In this document: positions 25,874 through 36,092 of the stretch, in pieces
How positions within the stretch are numbered: the stretch's first letter is position 1
Layout of the letters: each line of letters begins with the position of its first letter
From: Hyphomicrobiales bacterium
GTDB taxonomy: Bacteria > Pseudomonadota > Alphaproteobacteria > Rhizobiales > RI-29
Assembly: GCA_016125495.1 (NCBI GenBank)
Contig: WGLQ01000017.1
Span: forward strand, 1-47,236
DNA length: 47,236 bases
Direction of reading: 5' to 3'
Notes under the pieces: model-generated
What the model saw: only the letters and a program-made list of their open reading frames with translations
What the model was told of the DNA's origin: nothing
Database searches by the model: none
Made by a program: the position numbers and the translations under genes

Positions 25874-26116
25874 TCAGATGCTCTCGACGTCGTCGTAGCG
25901 ATCGATGCGCCGCCCGATGAACCAGCCGATCGCCCAGCCGATCACCAGCATGAAGAGGATCGAGCCGGCGAACGTGAAGGCGTGCGCCTCCCCAGCCTGA
26001 TCCGGACTCTGGAAATCCGTGACCGACGTCACGTAGGAGGCCACGAATGGTCCGATGAAATAGAAGGCGGCAAGCGCCCCGAGCATAGCGCCGAGCATAC
26101 CGAGGAAGATCCGCAT
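25874..26116 (-). CDS. Small two-helix membrane protein
   Basis: 80 residues with two hydrophobic helices (about 3-29 and 48-68), separated by a polar loop rich in acidic residues, and a charged tail RRIDRYDDVESI. No family is recognised. It lies 75 bases after the Tae4-like amidase gene in the same direction. It could simply be a small envelope protein; a protective role toward the amidase is only a guess, since known Tai4 immunity proteins are soluble periplasmic proteins. Confidence 0.55.
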   Translation of the reverse strand: MRIFLGMLGAMLGALAAFYFIGPFVASYVTSVTDFQSPDQAGEAHAFTFAGSILFMLVIGWAIGWFIGRRIDRYDDVESI

Positions 26117-26191
26117 TGCACCATCTCTCCAACGCACCGCTCGAGGCGCCGCCCGAGGCATCCGCTCCGGCCCGACGCCCGCGCGTTTCGA

Positions 26192-26722
26192 TCAGTCGTC
26201 GATCGGCCAGAACCAGACCTCCCGCGACTTGTCGTAGCCGCCGTAGTAGCCGAGCCAGGCGAAATACTCCATCAGCCAGCTCGCGGTGGTCCGATAGCCG
26301 TTCCAGAGGTCGATGTGATCCCCGGTCGCATTGCCGCGTGCAGATTCACCGGCCCGTGACCAGTAGTCCTTGAGAAAGATGAGCCCGCGCCGCCCGAACA
26401 GGATGTTCGCATAGTTGGCGGCGTCCGGTCCGGTGATCTTCTCGACCGGCCCCAACCCTTCGATCGAGGCGGCGGCCGAGACCAGCCTATTTGCGAACTG
26501 CTCGGCACGGATGAAGTGCATCTGCTCGACCGGGTGCACGCCGCAGTGGATGAGGCCGCTGAGCTGCCCCGGCAGCACGCCGCCCTCGCGCAGGCACACG
26601 CCGACACGCACCGCGCATTGATTGGCGAATGTCGGAAAGCCGCTATCCAGCCGGCAGGGCAGCTGATCGGAGACATTTGTCGGATGCACGCGCCAGAGGC
26701 GGTCGAAATCTAGCTTCGCCAT
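26192..26722 (-). CDS. Tae4-like peptidoglycan amidase effector
   Basis: 176-residue NlpC/P60-type amidase resembling type VI secretion effector Tae4, which cleaves between D-Glu and mDAP in peptide stems. Marks are FDRLWRVHP at the start, the nucleophile Cys36 in ANQCAVRVGVCL, a second half YANILFGRRGLIFLKDYW, and His136 with Asp138 in GDHIDLWNG. No signal peptide is present, consistent with export by a contact-dependent machine. No T6SS structural gene, Hcp/VgrG or clear Tai4 immunity gene is in the window. The ATG is chosen by alignment to the usual N-terminus; the ribosome site is weak. A domesticated housekeeping use is possible. Confidence 0.75.
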   Translation of the reverse strand: MAKLDFDRLWRVHPTNVSDQLPCRLDSGFPTFANQCAVRVGVCLREGGVLPGQLSGLIHCGVHPVEQMHFIRAEQFANRLVSAAASIEGLGPVEKITGPDAANYANILFGRRGLIFLKDYWSRAGESARGNATGDHIDLWNGYRTTASWLMEYFAWLGYYGGYDKSREVWFWPIDD

Positions 26723-26994
26723 GTTCGTGAGCCACCCGGAAGGTTCGAGAGCGCCGCGACCGGCCAGCACGACCGGTCTCGGGGCTCATTTCTGCACCGG
26801 ATGTCGGCGAAATTCCATACGTGCAACGCGCGCACACGCGAACATCGGGCCGCGACCCCGGCGCATCGTCCAATGAAGAGGCGTTGACGCCGCGCATTTT
26901 GGGCTTGGCATGGCTTCAGGTCGGGTGCAAAAGCGCCAAGCTCGACGCCTGCGGGGCACCCGCCCATCCGACCAACAACCGAGGATACCGACCG

Positions 26995-28194
26995 ATGGCC
27001 ATGAATGTGCGCCATCCGATATGGTTGCCCGCGGCCCCGGCACCCGGCATCAGCGCCTTTGCCACGCTCTTCTTCATCGAGACCTTCGCGCGCGCCACCC
27101 TGTCCACGGTGGTGCCGCTGCAGGCCTACGACATCATTAAGAACAGCCAGCTCCTCAGCCTGCTCTATACGGGCATTGCGCTCGTAACGCTTCTCTTCTC
27201 GTTGATTCTGCCCTTCATCATCGTGCGCCTCTCGCGGCGCTGGACGTACACCCTCGGCGCGGTGACACTGATGGTGGCAGCCCTTTGCTTCGCCACCTAC
27301 ACCTTCACCGGCCAGGTCGGCGGCATGCTCGCACGCGTCATCGGCAGTGCCTGCCTCAACGTCACGCTCAGCCTCTATGTCCTCGACTACATCCGCAAGC
27401 AGCAGTTCGTGCGCTACGATTCCGTGCGCCTCACCACCTCCACGATCGGCTGGGCGCTGGCGCCCTACATGGGCGTCTGGCTCTACGTCCACTACGGCCC
27501 CTGGGCGACCTACGGCCTCAGCTTCACCTTCGCGTGCATCCTCGTTTGCGTCTTCTGGTACCTGCGGCTGACCGACAGCAAGGCCATCCAGCCGGCCCGC
27601 CAGCCGCCCGCCAATCCGCTGAAGAACGTCCGACGCTATGCCGCACAGCCACGCCTGAGGCTCGCCTGGATCATCGCCTTCGGGCGCTCGAGCTACTGGT
27701 CGACACTCTTCATCTACGGGCCGATCCTGATGGTCACCTCCGGCCTCGGACAGGAGGCGGGTGGCCTGCTGATCCTTGCGGCGAACGCGCTGCTGATCAC
27801 CGCCATGGCCTGGGGTCGCTTGGCGGAGCGTTGGGGCGTGCGCCGTACCGCCGTGCTCGGCTTCTATGCAACCGCCGCCTGCCTTTTCGTGGCCGGCTAC
27901 TTCGGTACGCAGCAGCCCCTCTTTGCAGCCGCCGCGATCCTGGCGGCGAGCTTCTTTTCCGTCCCGCTCGATGCCGTGGGCAGCGTGCCGTTCTATCGCG
28001 CCGTTCACCCCTACGAGCGCGCGCAGATGACCTCGGTCTACCGCACCTATCTCGACTTCGGCGAACTCGTGCCGCCGTTGATCTATGCGATCCTGCTGGG
28101 ATTCTTCGATCTCGGGGTGGTGTTCGTCGCGCTCGGCTTCGTGTTGATCGGCTGCGGGACGATGACCTGGCGCTTCCTCAACCCACGCATTTGA
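26995..28194 (+). CDS. MFS transporter
   Basis: 399-residue integral membrane protein with about twelve helices in two halves and a polar central loop (residues about 195-220, RLTDSKAIQPARQPP). A basic loop between helices 2 and 3 (IVRLSRRWTYTLG) fits the major facilitator family. Substrate is not predictable; drug/proton antiport is common for this size. GAGG precedes the ATG at 26995, with a second ATG two codons later. It is the only plus-strand gene between 18.7 and 47.2 kb, divergent from the Tae4-like gene and convergent with rarA. Confidence 0.85.
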   Translation: MAMNVRHPIWLPAAPAPGISAFATLFFIETFARATLSTVVPLQAYDIIKNSQLLSLLYTGIALVTLLFSLILPFIIVRLSRRWTYTLGAVTLMVAALCFATYTFTGQVGGMLARVIGSACLNVTLSLYVLDYIRKQQFVRYDSVRLTTSTIGWALAPYMGVWLYVHYGPWATYGLSFTFACILVCVFWYLRLTDSKAIQPARQPPANPLKNVRRYAAQPRLRLAWIIAFGRSSYWSTLFIYGPILMVTSGLGQEAGGLLILAANALLITAMAWGRLAERWGVRRTAVLGFYATAACLFVAGYFGTQQPLFAAAAILAASFFSVPLDAVGSVPFYRAVHPYERAQMTSVYRTYLDFGELVPPLIYAILLGFFDLGVVFVALGFVLIGCGTMTWRFLNPRI

Positions 28195-28226
28195 CCCGTA
28201 CCACAGCGGCCCTGCCCGGGCCACGC

Positions 28227-29537
28227 TCAGCCGCCACGCTCGCCGCGCAGTTTGGCCCAATAGGCCAGCCGCTTCCTGATCTCGCGCTCGAAGCCGCGAT
28301 CGGGGGGCTCATAGAAGGTCTGCCGCCCGAGTTCCGACGGAAAATAATCCTGACCGGAAAAGCCGTCCGGCGCATCGTGGTCGTAGGCATAACCCGCGCC
28401 ATAACCCTCGGATTTCATGAGCTTCGTCGGCGCATTGAGGATGTGCTTGGGAGGCACGAGCGAGCCCGACTGGCCGGCCGACCGCATCGCCGCCTTGTAG
28501 GCGACATAGCCGGCGTTCGACTTCGGCGCGGTCGCCAGATAGATCGTGGCCTGGGCGAGAGCCAGTTCACCTTTGGGACTGCCGAGGAGGTGATAGGCAT
28601 CCTTGGCCGCGTTCGCCTGCACGAGGGCGCTCGGATCGGCGAGACCGATGTCCTCGACCGCCATGCGCACGAGCCTTCGGGCAAGGAACATCGGGTCCTC
28701 GCCCGCCGAGAGCATGCGCGCCAGCCAGTAGAGCGCGGCGTCCGCGTCCGAGCCGCGCACCGACTTGTGCAGCGCGGAGATCAGGTTGTAGTGCCCATCC
28801 TGCCCCTTGTCGTAGACCGCCGCCCGGCGCTGCACGAGCCCGGCGAGCGCGCGCGTGTCGAGGTCCGCCGCCTGGGGCGGCTGCGAGGCCAGCACCTCCT
28901 CGATCATGTTGAGCAGGCTGCGTCCGTCACCGTCGGCCATGGCGACCAATGCCTCGCGCGCCGCCTCGTCGACTGGCAGGGTGCGCCCCGTGAGGCGCTC
29001 GGCACGCGCCACCAGTTCCTTGAGATCGTCCGCTCCGAGCCTCTCGAAGACGAGCACGCTGGCGCGCGAAAGAATGGCCGCGTTGAGCTCGAACGACGGG
29101 TTCTCCGTCGTCGCCCCGACCAGGACGATTGTGCCGTCCTCCATGTGCGGCAGGAAGCTGTCCTGTTGGGCCCGGTTGAAGCGGTGGATCTCGTCGACGA
29201 AGAGCAGTGTGCCTCGCCCCGTCGCCCGCAGTGCCTTGGCACGCTCGAAGACCTTCCTGAGGTCCTGCACGCCCGAGAAAATCGCCGAGAGCTGCTCGAA
29301 CGCGAGGTTGGTCTCGCCGGCCAGCAGCCGTGCGACCGTCGTCTTGCCACTACCGGGCGGCCCCCAGAGGATCATGCTGGTGAGCCGTCCCGTGCGCACC
29401 ATGCGGGTGAGAGCGCCATCCGGTCCAACGATCCGGCGCTGTCCGACGATCTCGTCGAGCCGCGTCGGACGCAGCCGGTCCGCGAGCGGTCGGGGCGCTC
29501 CCTCGCCGAGCCCGGCCGCCTCGAAGAGATCGCCCAT
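28227..29537 (-). CDS. rarA: Replication-associated recombination protein RarA (MgsA)
   Basis: 436-residue AAA+ ATPase acting at stalled replication forks with SSB and RecA. Order: PLADRLRPTRLDEIVGQ start, Walker A WGPPGSGKTT (residues 58-67), Walker B TLLFVDEIHRFN, sensor 1 VGATTENPSFELN, then the clamp-loader-like C-terminal tetramerisation region with YDKGQDGHYNLISALHKSVRGSD and DYFPSELGRQTFYEP. Length is normal. It follows the Do-type protease gene on the minus strand, a common Rhizobiales arrangement. Confidence 0.96.
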   Translation of the reverse strand: MGDLFEAAGLGEGAPRPLADRLRPTRLDEIVGQRRIVGPDGALTRMVRTGRLTSMILWGPPGSGKTTVARLLAGETNLAFEQLSAIFSGVQDLRKVFERAKALRATGRGTLLFVDEIHRFNRAQQDSFLPHMEDGTIVLVGATTENPSFELNAAILSRASVLVFERLGADDLKELVARAERLTGRTLPVDEAAREALVAMADGDGRSLLNMIEEVLASQPPQAADLDTRALAGLVQRRAAVYDKGQDGHYNLISALHKSVRGSDADAALYWLARMLSAGEDPMFLARRLVRMAVEDIGLADPSALVQANAAKDAYHLLGSPKGELALAQATIYLATAPKSNAGYVAYKAAMRSAGQSGSLVPPKHILNAPTKLMKSEGYGAGYAYDHDAPDGFSGQDYFPSELGRQTFYEPPDRGFEREIRKRLAYWAKLRGERGG

Positions 29538-29608
29538 GCCGCTTACCTCGCACGAGGTGGCATCCTAGCAGGAACGCCACCACTTCGCCGGCCGATGCGG
29601 TCGTGCTG

Positions 29609-31060
29609 TCACAGCCGGCCCGGCACCACCATGCTCATGCGCCTGTCGCCGCGCCGGATGAGGATGCGCCAGCGCGCCACCCGTTCGCCGAGCGAGGCCT
29701 CGAGTTCGCTGAGGTCCGTGATCGGGTTGCGATTGACGTTCTCGATCAGATCGCCGGTCTTGAGGCCATAGCTCGCCGCGATCGAGCCGGCAACGACGTC
29801 GACGATCACGACGCCGTCCGTTGCCCGCAACCGGTATTTCTGCTGCAGGTAAGGTGTCAGCTCGGCGGCCTTCACCCCCTCGAGCGGATGGTCGCCGCGC
29901 AGCAGAACGACGTCGCCTTCGGCTGTCGGCGGTGCCTCGCGCAAGGGAACGTCGAGTTCGAATTGCTTGCCGTCGCGAATGATCACGACCCGCGCCGAAC
30001 CGCCGACACCGCGCGTCGTGAAGCGATAGGTGAAGGCGCGCGGATCGTCGACCTGACGACCGTCCACCGAGACGATCACATCGCCTGCCCTCAGTCCACC
30101 TTCCGCCGCCGGCCCCTGCTCCAGCACCGCCGTCACGAACGCCCCCGAGACCCGGTCGAGACCGAGCGCATCGGCGAGATCGCGCGTCACCGGGGCGAGC
30201 TCGCCACCGAACCACGGCCGCTTGACGGTGCCGCCATCGACAGCGGTGCTGACGATGAGCTGAACCTGGTTGGATGGGATCGCAAAGCCGATTCCGATGG
30301 AACCGCCCGAGCGCGAAAAGATCGCCGTATTGATTCCGACCAGCCTTCCGGCCATGTCGACGAGCGCGCCACCCGAGTTGCCGGGATTGATGGCCGCATC
30401 GGTCTGGATGAAGAACTGGCTATCGGAGCTGCCGACGCGGGTGCGCGCGAGCGCCGAGACGATCCCGCTCGTCACCGTCTGGCCGACCCCGAACGGATTG
30501 CCGATAGCGAGCACGAGATCACCGACCTCGACCTGATCGGAATCGTGGAAGGCCAGGAATGGGAACCGCTCCTCCGCCTCACCCACGATCTTGAGCACGG
30601 CGAGATCGCTCTGCTCGTCACGCAGGATGACACGGGCATCGAACTCGCGCCGGTCGGCGAGGGAGACCTTGATCTCCGCCTCCCCGCCGCCCTTGATGAC
30701 GTGGTCGTTCGTCACGACCAGCCCGTCCGGCGAAACGATCACACCCGAGCCGAGGCTGTTCTCGACACGCTCGCGCGGTACGCCGAAGCCGGGCCGGTTT
30801 CGAAAGAACTGGCGAAAGAAGGGATCGTCACCGAAGGGGGAGACGAACGTGCGCACCCGCGCCCGAACGTAAACGTTGACGACGGCCGGGGCCGTGCGCT
30901 TGACGACGGGCGAATAGGAGAGAAGCAACTGGTTCTCGGTGTCCGGAACCACGCGCTCCTGGGCCGACGCTCCGCCGGCCGTGAGCGCCGCCACCATGGC
31001 GACGATCGCCATCGAGACCGAAACGCCGGCCGCCCGCAATCCTCTCATCATCCCACCCAT
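29609..31060 (-). CDS. degP: Do-type (DegP/DegQ) periplasmic serine protease
   Basis: About 483 residues. A signal peptide ends near GGASA-QER, so it is periplasmic. The trypsin-like domain shows TNDHVIKGGG (His120), SDLAVLKI (Asp152) and NPGNSGGALVD (Ser229), followed by two PDZ domains (about 265-355, containing GLRAGDVIVSVDG, and 385-480, containing GLKTGDLIENVN). It degrades or chaperones misfolded envelope proteins. Several ATG codons cluster at the start and none has a good ribosome site; the true start may be three or four codons later, or at an upstream GTG. It lies between rplQ and rarA. Confidence 0.93.
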   Translation of the reverse strand: MGGMMRGLRAAGVSVSMAIVAMVAALTAGGASAQERVVPDTENQLLLSYSPVVKRTAPAVVNVYVRARVRTFVSPFGDDPFFRQFFRNRPGFGVPRERVENSLGSGVIVSPDGLVVTNDHVIKGGGEAEIKVSLADRREFDARVILRDEQSDLAVLKIVGEAEERFPFLAFHDSDQVEVGDLVLAIGNPFGVGQTVTSGIVSALARTRVGSSDSQFFIQTDAAINPGNSGGALVDMAGRLVGINTAIFSRSGGSIGIGFAIPSNQVQLIVSTAVDGGTVKRPWFGGELAPVTRDLADALGLDRVSGAFVTAVLEQGPAAEGGLRAGDVIVSVDGRQVDDPRAFTYRFTTRGVGGSARVVIIRDGKQFELDVPLREAPPTAEGDVVLLRGDHPLEGVKAAELTPYLQQKYRLRATDGVVIVDVVAGSIAASYGLKTGDLIENVNRNPITDLSELEASLGERVARWRILIRRGDRRMSMVVPGRL

Positions 31061-31303
31061 GCTGTTGTATGAACCACGCCCGCATAGCACGAGCGAGAAG
31101 CGATCGCAGCCCCCGACGGCGACCGCTCCAGCCGAACCCGGGTCGGCGCGCTAGCGCACCCATCCGATATCGTATCGTTCCATCGGCGCGCTCTCTTGCT
31201 GAAGGCCGCCACCAACGCGAACGGGCGAGGTTGCCCCCGCCCGATCGAAACCCGAAACATCCTGTCGTCTCGCGGTGCGATCCGCGCGCCGCGTCTCGCA
31301 CCG

Positions 31304-31750
31304 TCAGGCCGCTGCCGCCGCCTGCGCCCGGTTCTCTTCGGCTGCCATACGCGCCTCGTGCCGGGCGCGGTCGTCCTTGCCCTTGGCTGCCGGATCACGA
31401 TCGACCAGTTCGATCACGGCCATCGGCGCGCTGTCGCCGTAACGGTAGCCGGCCTTGAGAACACGCGTGTAGCCACCATTGCGCTCGCCGTAACGCGGTC
31501 CGACCACGTCGAACAGCTTCTTGACGATCTCGTCGTCGCCGAGCCGCGATGCCACGAGCCGACGGGCGTGCAGATCACCCCGCTTGGCGAGCGTGATCAG
31601 CCGCTCGGCGACGCGCCGCAGCTCCTTGGCCTTCGGCAGCGTGGTGACGATCTGCTCGTGGCGAAAGAGCGCCGCCGCCATGTTGGCGAACATCGCGCGG
31701 CGATGGCTCGCCGTCTTGCCCAGCTTGCGATAGCCGTGTCCGTGACGCAT
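31304..31750 (-). CDS. rplQ: 50S ribosomal protein L17
   Basis: 148-residue L17, beginning [20 protein letters not shown] and containing the [20 protein letters not shown] block. The tail after residue 118 is an Ala/Arg/Glu-rich extension ([15 protein letters not shown]), common in alphaproteobacterial L17. It is the last gene of the alpha operon, 131 bases after rpoA, and binds near the peptide exit side of the large subunit. Confidence 0.97.
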   Translation of the reverse strand: MRHGHGYRKLGKTASHRRAMFANMAAALFRHEQIVTTLPKAKELRRVAERLITLAKRGDLHARRLVASRLGDDEIVKKLFDVVGPRYGERNGGYTRVLKAGYRYGDSAPMAVIELVDRDPAAKGKDDRARHEARMAAEENRAQAAAAA

Positions 31751-31881
31751 CGGTCCTGATCCTCTTCAACTGGCCGCGCGTCGCTGCCGGCCGACGTTCT
31801 CGCGCCCATTCGCGCGCCGGGTCGTTGTCTTGCCGTCAGGCCCTGACCCGACGGCGTCGGAGCGCTCGCGCCCGAGTGCTC

Positions 31882-32907
31882 CTAATAATGGTCCTCGAAG
31901 CGCTTGGCGAGATCCTCGATGTTCTCCGGCGGCCAGTTCGGCACGTCCATGCCGAGGTGGAGGCCCATGCCCGCCAGAACCTCTTTGATCTCGTTCAGCG
32001 ACTTGCGCCCGAAATTCGGCGTCCGGAGCATCTCGGCCTCGGTCTTCTGGATGAGGTCGCCGATGTAGACGATGTTGTCGTTCTTCAGGCAGTTCGCCGA
32101 GCGCACCGATAGCTCGAGCTCGTCGACCTTCTTGAGCAGCGCGGCGTTGAACTCGAGTTCCGGCTGGCGGTCCTCCGCCATGTGCCGCTCGGGCTCCTCG
32201 AAGTTGATGAAGATCTGGAGCTGGTCCTGCAGGATGCGCGCGGCGAGCGCGATGGCATCCTCGGCCTTGATCGAGCCGTCCGTCTCCACCGAGAGCGTCA
32301 GCTTGTCATAGTCGAGAACCTGGCCCTCGCGGGTGTCCTCGACCTTGAAGGAGACGTTCTTCATCGGGCTGAAGATGCTGTCGACCGGAATGAGACCGAT
32401 CGGAGCATCGTCGGGCCGGTTGCGCTCGGCCGGCACATAGCCCTTGCCGGATTGCGCCGTGAACTCCATGCGGATCGAGGCACCCTCGTCCAGCGTGCAG
32501 ATCACGAGGTCGGGGTTGAGCACGTCGACGTCGGAACTCGTCTCGATGTCGCCCGCTCGCGCCACGCCCGGGCCGTCCTTGCGCAACACCATGCGCTTGG
32601 TGCCCTCGGAGTGCACCCTGAGTGCGATCTCCTTGATGTTCATGACGATGTCGGTGACGTCCTCGCGCACGCCCGGGATCGAGGAGAACTCGTGCAGGAC
32701 GCCGTCGATGTGCACGCTCGTCACCGCGCCGCCCTGCAGCGACGAGAGCAGAACGCGCCGCAGCGCATTGCCGAGCGTCATGCCGAAACCGCGCTCGAGC
32801 GGTTCGGCCACCGCCGTCGCCATTCGACGATTGTCGCGGCCCGACGTGATTTCCAGCTTCTCCGGCTTGATCAGATCCTGCCAGTTTCTCTGCAGCGCGC
32901 TGTTCAT
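31882..32907 (-). CDS. rpoA: DNA-directed RNA polymerase subunit alpha
   Basis: 341-residue alpha subunit. The N-terminal dimerisation domain (residues 1-235) contains [26 protein letters not shown] linker is followed by the C-terminal domain (about 255-325), [27 protein letters not shown], with the helix-hairpin-helix that contacts UP elements and activators. The ATG ([12 protein letters not shown]) is chosen by family start; the frame is open further upstream. It lies 106 bases after rpsK. Confidence 0.97.
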   Translation of the reverse strand: MNSALQRNWQDLIKPEKLEITSGRDNRRMATAVAEPLERGFGMTLGNALRRVLLSSLQGGAVTSVHIDGVLHEFSSIPGVREDVTDIVMNIKEIALRVHSEGTKRMVLRKDGPGVARAGDIETSSDVDVLNPDLVICTLDEGASIRMEFTAQSGKGYVPAERNRPDDAPIGLIPVDSIFSPMKNVSFKVEDTREGQVLDYDKLTLSVETDGSIKAEDAIALAARILQDQLQIFINFEEPERHMAEDRQPELEFNAALLKKVDELELSVRSANCLKNDNIVYIGDLIQKTEAEMLRTPNFGRKSLNEIKEVLAGMGLHLGMDVPNWPPENIEDLAKRFEDHY

Positions 32908-33013
32908 GGGTCCTCGAAGGTCCTTGCGGCAGTTGGCTCGACGGGCGGCCGGCGGCACGCCCGGAGCGGGAAATGCGGGTCGGGGCCGACGCGCGGCCCG
33001 CCCCGCCGAACGA

Positions 33014-33403
33014 TCAGACGCGGCGCTTCTTGCGCGGCCGGCAGCCGTTGTGCGCGATCGGCGTCACGTCGCGGATGGTCGTGATCTGCATCCCGATGGA
33101 TTGCAGCGCCCTGAGCGCCGACTCGCGTCCCGAGCCAGGTCCACTCACTTCGACGTCGAGCGTGCGCACGCCGTGCTCCTGGGCTTTGCGCCCGGCATCC
33201 TCGGCGGCCATCTGCGCGGCGTAGGGGGTCGACTTGCGCGAGCCCTTGAACCCCATCGTGCCCGACGACGACCAGGAGATCGCGTTGCCCTGGGCATCGG
33301 TGATGGTGATCATCGTGTTGTTGAAGGACGCATTCACGTGGGCCACGCCGGAAGAGATGTTCTTCTTTTCCTTGCGGCGAATGCGGGTGCGGTCTTTCGC
33401 CAT
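33014..33403 (-). CDS. rpsK: 30S ribosomal protein S11
   Basis: 129-residue S11 of the platform, near the mRNA exit. It includes [22 protein letters not shown] and ends in the conserved [15 protein letters not shown] tail. Length is standard. It lies 48 bases after rpsM. Confidence 0.98.
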   Translation of the reverse strand: MAKDRTRIRRKEKKNISSGVAHVNASFNNTMITITDAQGNAISWSSSGTMGFKGSRKSTPYAAQMAAEDAGRKAQEHGVRTLDVEVSGPGSGRESALRALQSIGMQITTIRDVTPIAHNGCRPRKKRRV

Positions 33404-33451
33404 GTCGCTGTCTCGGTCCTCTGGAGGGAGCGCCGTTGCCGGGCTGCGCTG

Positions 33452-33820
33452 TTACTTCTTCTTGCCCGCGATCGCCTTGGCCGGGCCCTTGCGGGTGCGC
33501 GCGTTGGTGTGGGTGCGCTGACCGCGAACGGGCAGACCACGCCGATGGCGCAGGCCACGATAGCAGCCCAGATCCATGAGCCGCTTGATGTTCATGGCCA
33601 CCTCTCGCCTGAGGTCGCCCTCGACCACGAACTCGCGCTCGATGACCTCACGGATCTGGATGACCTCGGCGTCCGTCAGTTCGTTGACGCGGCGCTCGTT
33701 CGGAATATGCACCTGCGCGCAGATATCCTTGGCGAACTTGCGCCCGATGCCGTGGATGTAGGTCAGCGCGATTTCCACGCGCTTGTTGCTCGGTATGTTG
33801 ACACCAGCGATGCGTGCCAC
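33452..33820 (-). CDS. rpsM: 30S ribosomal protein S13
   Basis: 122-residue S13 of the small-subunit head, contacting the P-site tRNA through its basic tail ([21 protein letters not shown]). Starts with GTG (GTGGCACGC), preceded by GAGGAGAG. First gene of the alpha operon, with a 5' leader of about 225 bases from the promoter identified upstream. Confidence 0.98.
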   Translation of the reverse strand: MARIAGVNIPSNKRVEIALTYIHGIGRKFAKDICAQVHIPNERRVNELTDAEVIQIREVIEREFVVEGDLRREVAMNIKRLMDLGCYRGLRHRRGLPVRGQRTHTNARTRKGPAKAIAGKKK

Positions 33821-34051
33821 GTCGCTCTCCTCGAGAACCAGGGCACCCTCGTTGGATGCCGTCCGCCTGAATTCGTCCTTCCAGTCCGCCCATGCGCCGC
33901 CGCTGCGCGCGCCACGATCGGGCCTGCCCCATCGGATGCTGACGTCGGGACCTCCCCACGACCAGCCGCCACGGCCAAATGCGACCCCCAGGCTCGAGCG
34001 CCAAGAAGCGCGAGCCGGTTGTCGCTCAATCCCTTTGCACGGGGATCGCGT

Positions 34052-34081
34052 CTAATAGCCGAGCCCCGCCCATTCCGTCAA
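34052..34081 (-). promoter_or_regulatory. Sigma70-type promoter of the rpsM-rpsK-rpoA-rplQ operon
   Basis: On the minus strand TTGACG (34081-34076) and TATTAG (34057-34052) are separated by 18 bases, in the gap between adk and rpsM. Predicted transcription start is near 34045, leaving a leader of about 225 bases before the rpsM GTG. It would let the alpha operon be expressed independently of the upstream spc genes. Confidence 0.55.
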
Positions 34082-34104
34082 CCGCCTTGGCGCGTGTGAT
34101 TCGT

Positions 34105-34755
34105 TCACCCGTCGATCTCACGATCGATGGCGCGCGCGACACTGTCCATGTCCGCCATGCCGTCGAGCGATCGAAGCAACCCGAGTGCGTGATAATAGCC
34201 GATCAGCGGCGCCGTTTCCTTGTAGTAAGCGAGCAGACGCGAGCGCAGCGTCGCCTCGTTGTCGTCCGCCCGCCGCTTGAAGCTGGTACCGCCGCAGCGA
34301 TCGCACACACCCTCCCGGGTCGGGCGCTTGAATTCGTCGTGATAACCCTCGCCGCACGAGCCGCATGTGAAGCGACCTGCGATGCGACGCACCAGCTGCT
34401 CGTCATCGACCTTGAGTTCGATCACCGCGTCGAGCGCGAGGCCCTTCTGGTTGAGCAGGGTGGCCAGCGCGTCGGCCTGCGCCAGCGTGCGCGGAAAGCC
34501 GTCGAGGATGAAACCACCCGCCACGTCCGGCTGGTCCAGCCGCTCGGAGATGATGCCGATCACGATCTCGTCCGAGACCAGTTGTCCAGCCTCCATCACC
34601 GCCTTGGCCCGAAGCCCGATCGGTGTACCCGCAGCCACCGCCGAGCGGAGCATGTCGCCGGTCGAGAGCTGCACCAGCCCGCGCGCATCCTCGAGGCGTT
34701 TGGCCTGGGTTCCCTTGCCGGCACCGGGCGGGCCGAGGAGGATGATGCTGGTCAC
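34105..34755 (-). CDS. adk: Adenylate kinase
   Basis: 216-residue long-form adenylate kinase interconverting ATP + AMP and 2 ADP. P-loop [10 protein letters not shown] (residues 8-17), AMP-binding STGDMLR, and GFPRT. The LID carries four cysteines ([10 protein letters not shown] and CDRCGG), the zinc-binding type. Starts at GTG, overlapping the secY stop by four bases (GTGA), so translation is coupled to secY, the classic spc-operon arrangement. Confidence 0.97.
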   Translation of the reverse strand: MTSIILLGPPGAGKGTQAKRLEDARGLVQLSTGDMLRSAVAAGTPIGLRAKAVMEAGQLVSDEIVIGIISERLDQPDVAGGFILDGFPRTLAQADALATLLNQKGLALDAVIELKVDDEQLVRRIAGRFTCGSCGEGYHDEFKRPTREGVCDRCGGTSFKRRADDNEATLRSRLLAYYKETAPLIGYYHALGLLRSLDGMADMDSVARAIDREIDG

Positions 34756-36092
34756 CGTTTGCCCCCCTTGGTGCCTCTGAGCTTGGCCTTCTTGATGAGC
34801 CCTTCGTACTGGTGCGCCAGGAGATGGCTCTGCACCTGGGCGACGGTATCCATGGTGACGCTGACGACGATCAGCAGGGACGTGCCTCCGAAATAGAAGG
34901 GCACGGCGAGGTTCGAGATCAACAGTTCCGGCAGAAGGCAGACGAGGACCAGATAGCCGGCTCCGACGACCGTGATGCGGGTCAGCACGTAGTCGATGTA
35001 TTCCGCCGTCCGCTCGCCCGGCCGGATCCCGGGAATGAATCCGCCGTACTTCTTGAGGTTGTCGGCCGTCTCCGTCGGATTGAAGACAATGGCCGTATAG
35101 AAGAACGCGAAGAACGCGATCATCGCGCAATAGAGCCCGAGATAGAGCGGCTGACCGCGCCCGAGCAACGCCGTGACATCGGTCAGCCATTGCGGACCCG
35201 TACCGCTCGAGAATTGGGCGACCGTGATGGGCAGCAGCAGCAGCGACGACGCGAAGATCGGCGGAATGACGCCAGCGGTGTTGAGCTTCAGCGGCAGGTG
35301 GGAGGAATCCCCCTGGAACATCCGGTTGCCCATCTGGCGCTTCGGGTACTGGATCAGCAGCCGTCGCTGCGCTCGCTCCATGAAGACGATGAAGGCGATG
35401 ACGATGATCGCCATGACGAAGAGGCCGATGATCACGGCGGTCGAGAGCGAGCCCGTGCGCCCGAGCTCGAGCACGCCGACCAGCGCCGCCGGCAGCTCTG
35501 CCACGATGCCCGCGAAGATGATCAGCGAGATGCCGTTACCGACGCCGCGCGCCGTGATCTGCTCGCCGAGCCACATCAGGAAGATGGTGCCGCCAACCAG
35601 CGTGATGACGGTGGTGATGCGGAAGAACCAGCCCGGATCAAGCACCAGGTTGCCGGCCCCCTCGAGGCCGATCGCGATGCCGTAGGCCTGCAGCGTCGCC
35701 AGGACCACGGTGCCATAGCGCGTATACTGGTTGATCTGCTTGCGCCCCTGCTCGCCTTCCTTCTTGAGCTGCTCGAGGTGCGGCGAGACGGTCGTCAGGA
35801 GCTGGATGATGATCGATGCCGAGATGTACGGCATGATGTTGAGCGCGAAGATCGCCATGCGACCGACGGCGCCGCCTGCGAACATGTTGAACATGCCGAG
35901 GATGCCGGTCTGGCTCTGCTCGAAGATCTGGGCCAGCTGGTCGAGGTTGATGCCGGGCAGCGGGATGTATGTGCCCAGCCGGTAGACGAGCAGCGCCACG
36001 ATCGTGAAGAGAATCCGCCGTTTCAGCTCGTCGGCCTTGGCGAAGGCGGCGAAATTGATGTTGGCGGCGAGTTGCTCGGCTGCGGAGACCAT
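34752..36092 (-). CDS. secY: Protein translocase subunit SecY
   Basis: 446-residue channel of the Sec translocon, with ten predicted membrane helices. Signature regions include [15 protein letters not shown] early (residues about 38-52), GIMSISASI-like plug-region residues in [16 protein letters not shown], the [14 protein letters not shown] cytoplasmic loop that contacts the ribosome/SecA, and the C-terminal [12 protein letters not shown]. The ATG ([13 protein letters not shown]) is chosen by family start. It follows rplO after 263 bases and overlaps adk. Confidence 0.97.
   Translation of the reverse strand: MVSAAEQLAANINFAAFAKADELKRRILFTIVALLVYRLGTYIPLPGINLDQLAQIFEQSQTGILGMFNMFAGGAVGRMAIFALNIMPYISASIIIQLLTTVSPHLEQLKKEGEQGRKQINQYTRYGTVVLATLQAYGIAIGLEGAGNLVLDPGWFFRITTVITLVGGTIFLMWLGEQITARGVGNGISLIIFAGIVAELPAALVGVLELGRTGSLSTAVIIGLFVMAIIVIAFIVFMERAQRRLLIQYPKRQMGNRMFQGDSSHLPLKLNTAGVIPPIFASSLLLLPITVAQFSSGTGPQWLTDVTALLGRGQPLYLGLYCAMIAFFAFFYTAIVFNPTETADNLKKYGGFIPGIRPGERTAEYIDYVLTRITVVGAGYLVLVCLLPELLISNLAVPFYFGGTSLLIVVSVTMDTVAQVQSHLLAHQYEGLIKKAKLRGTKGGKR

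Noticed and set aside
27285-29771. Long plus-strand open frame spanning the MFS gene and antisense to rarA
   Set aside because: It is out of frame with the MFS transporter and antisense to rarA; both real genes have clear motifs.
33821-34104. Possible extra ribosomal protein gene (such as L36) between adk and rpsM
   Set aside because: No L36-like motif or short basic frame with cysteines was found; the gap holds a promoter and leader instead.
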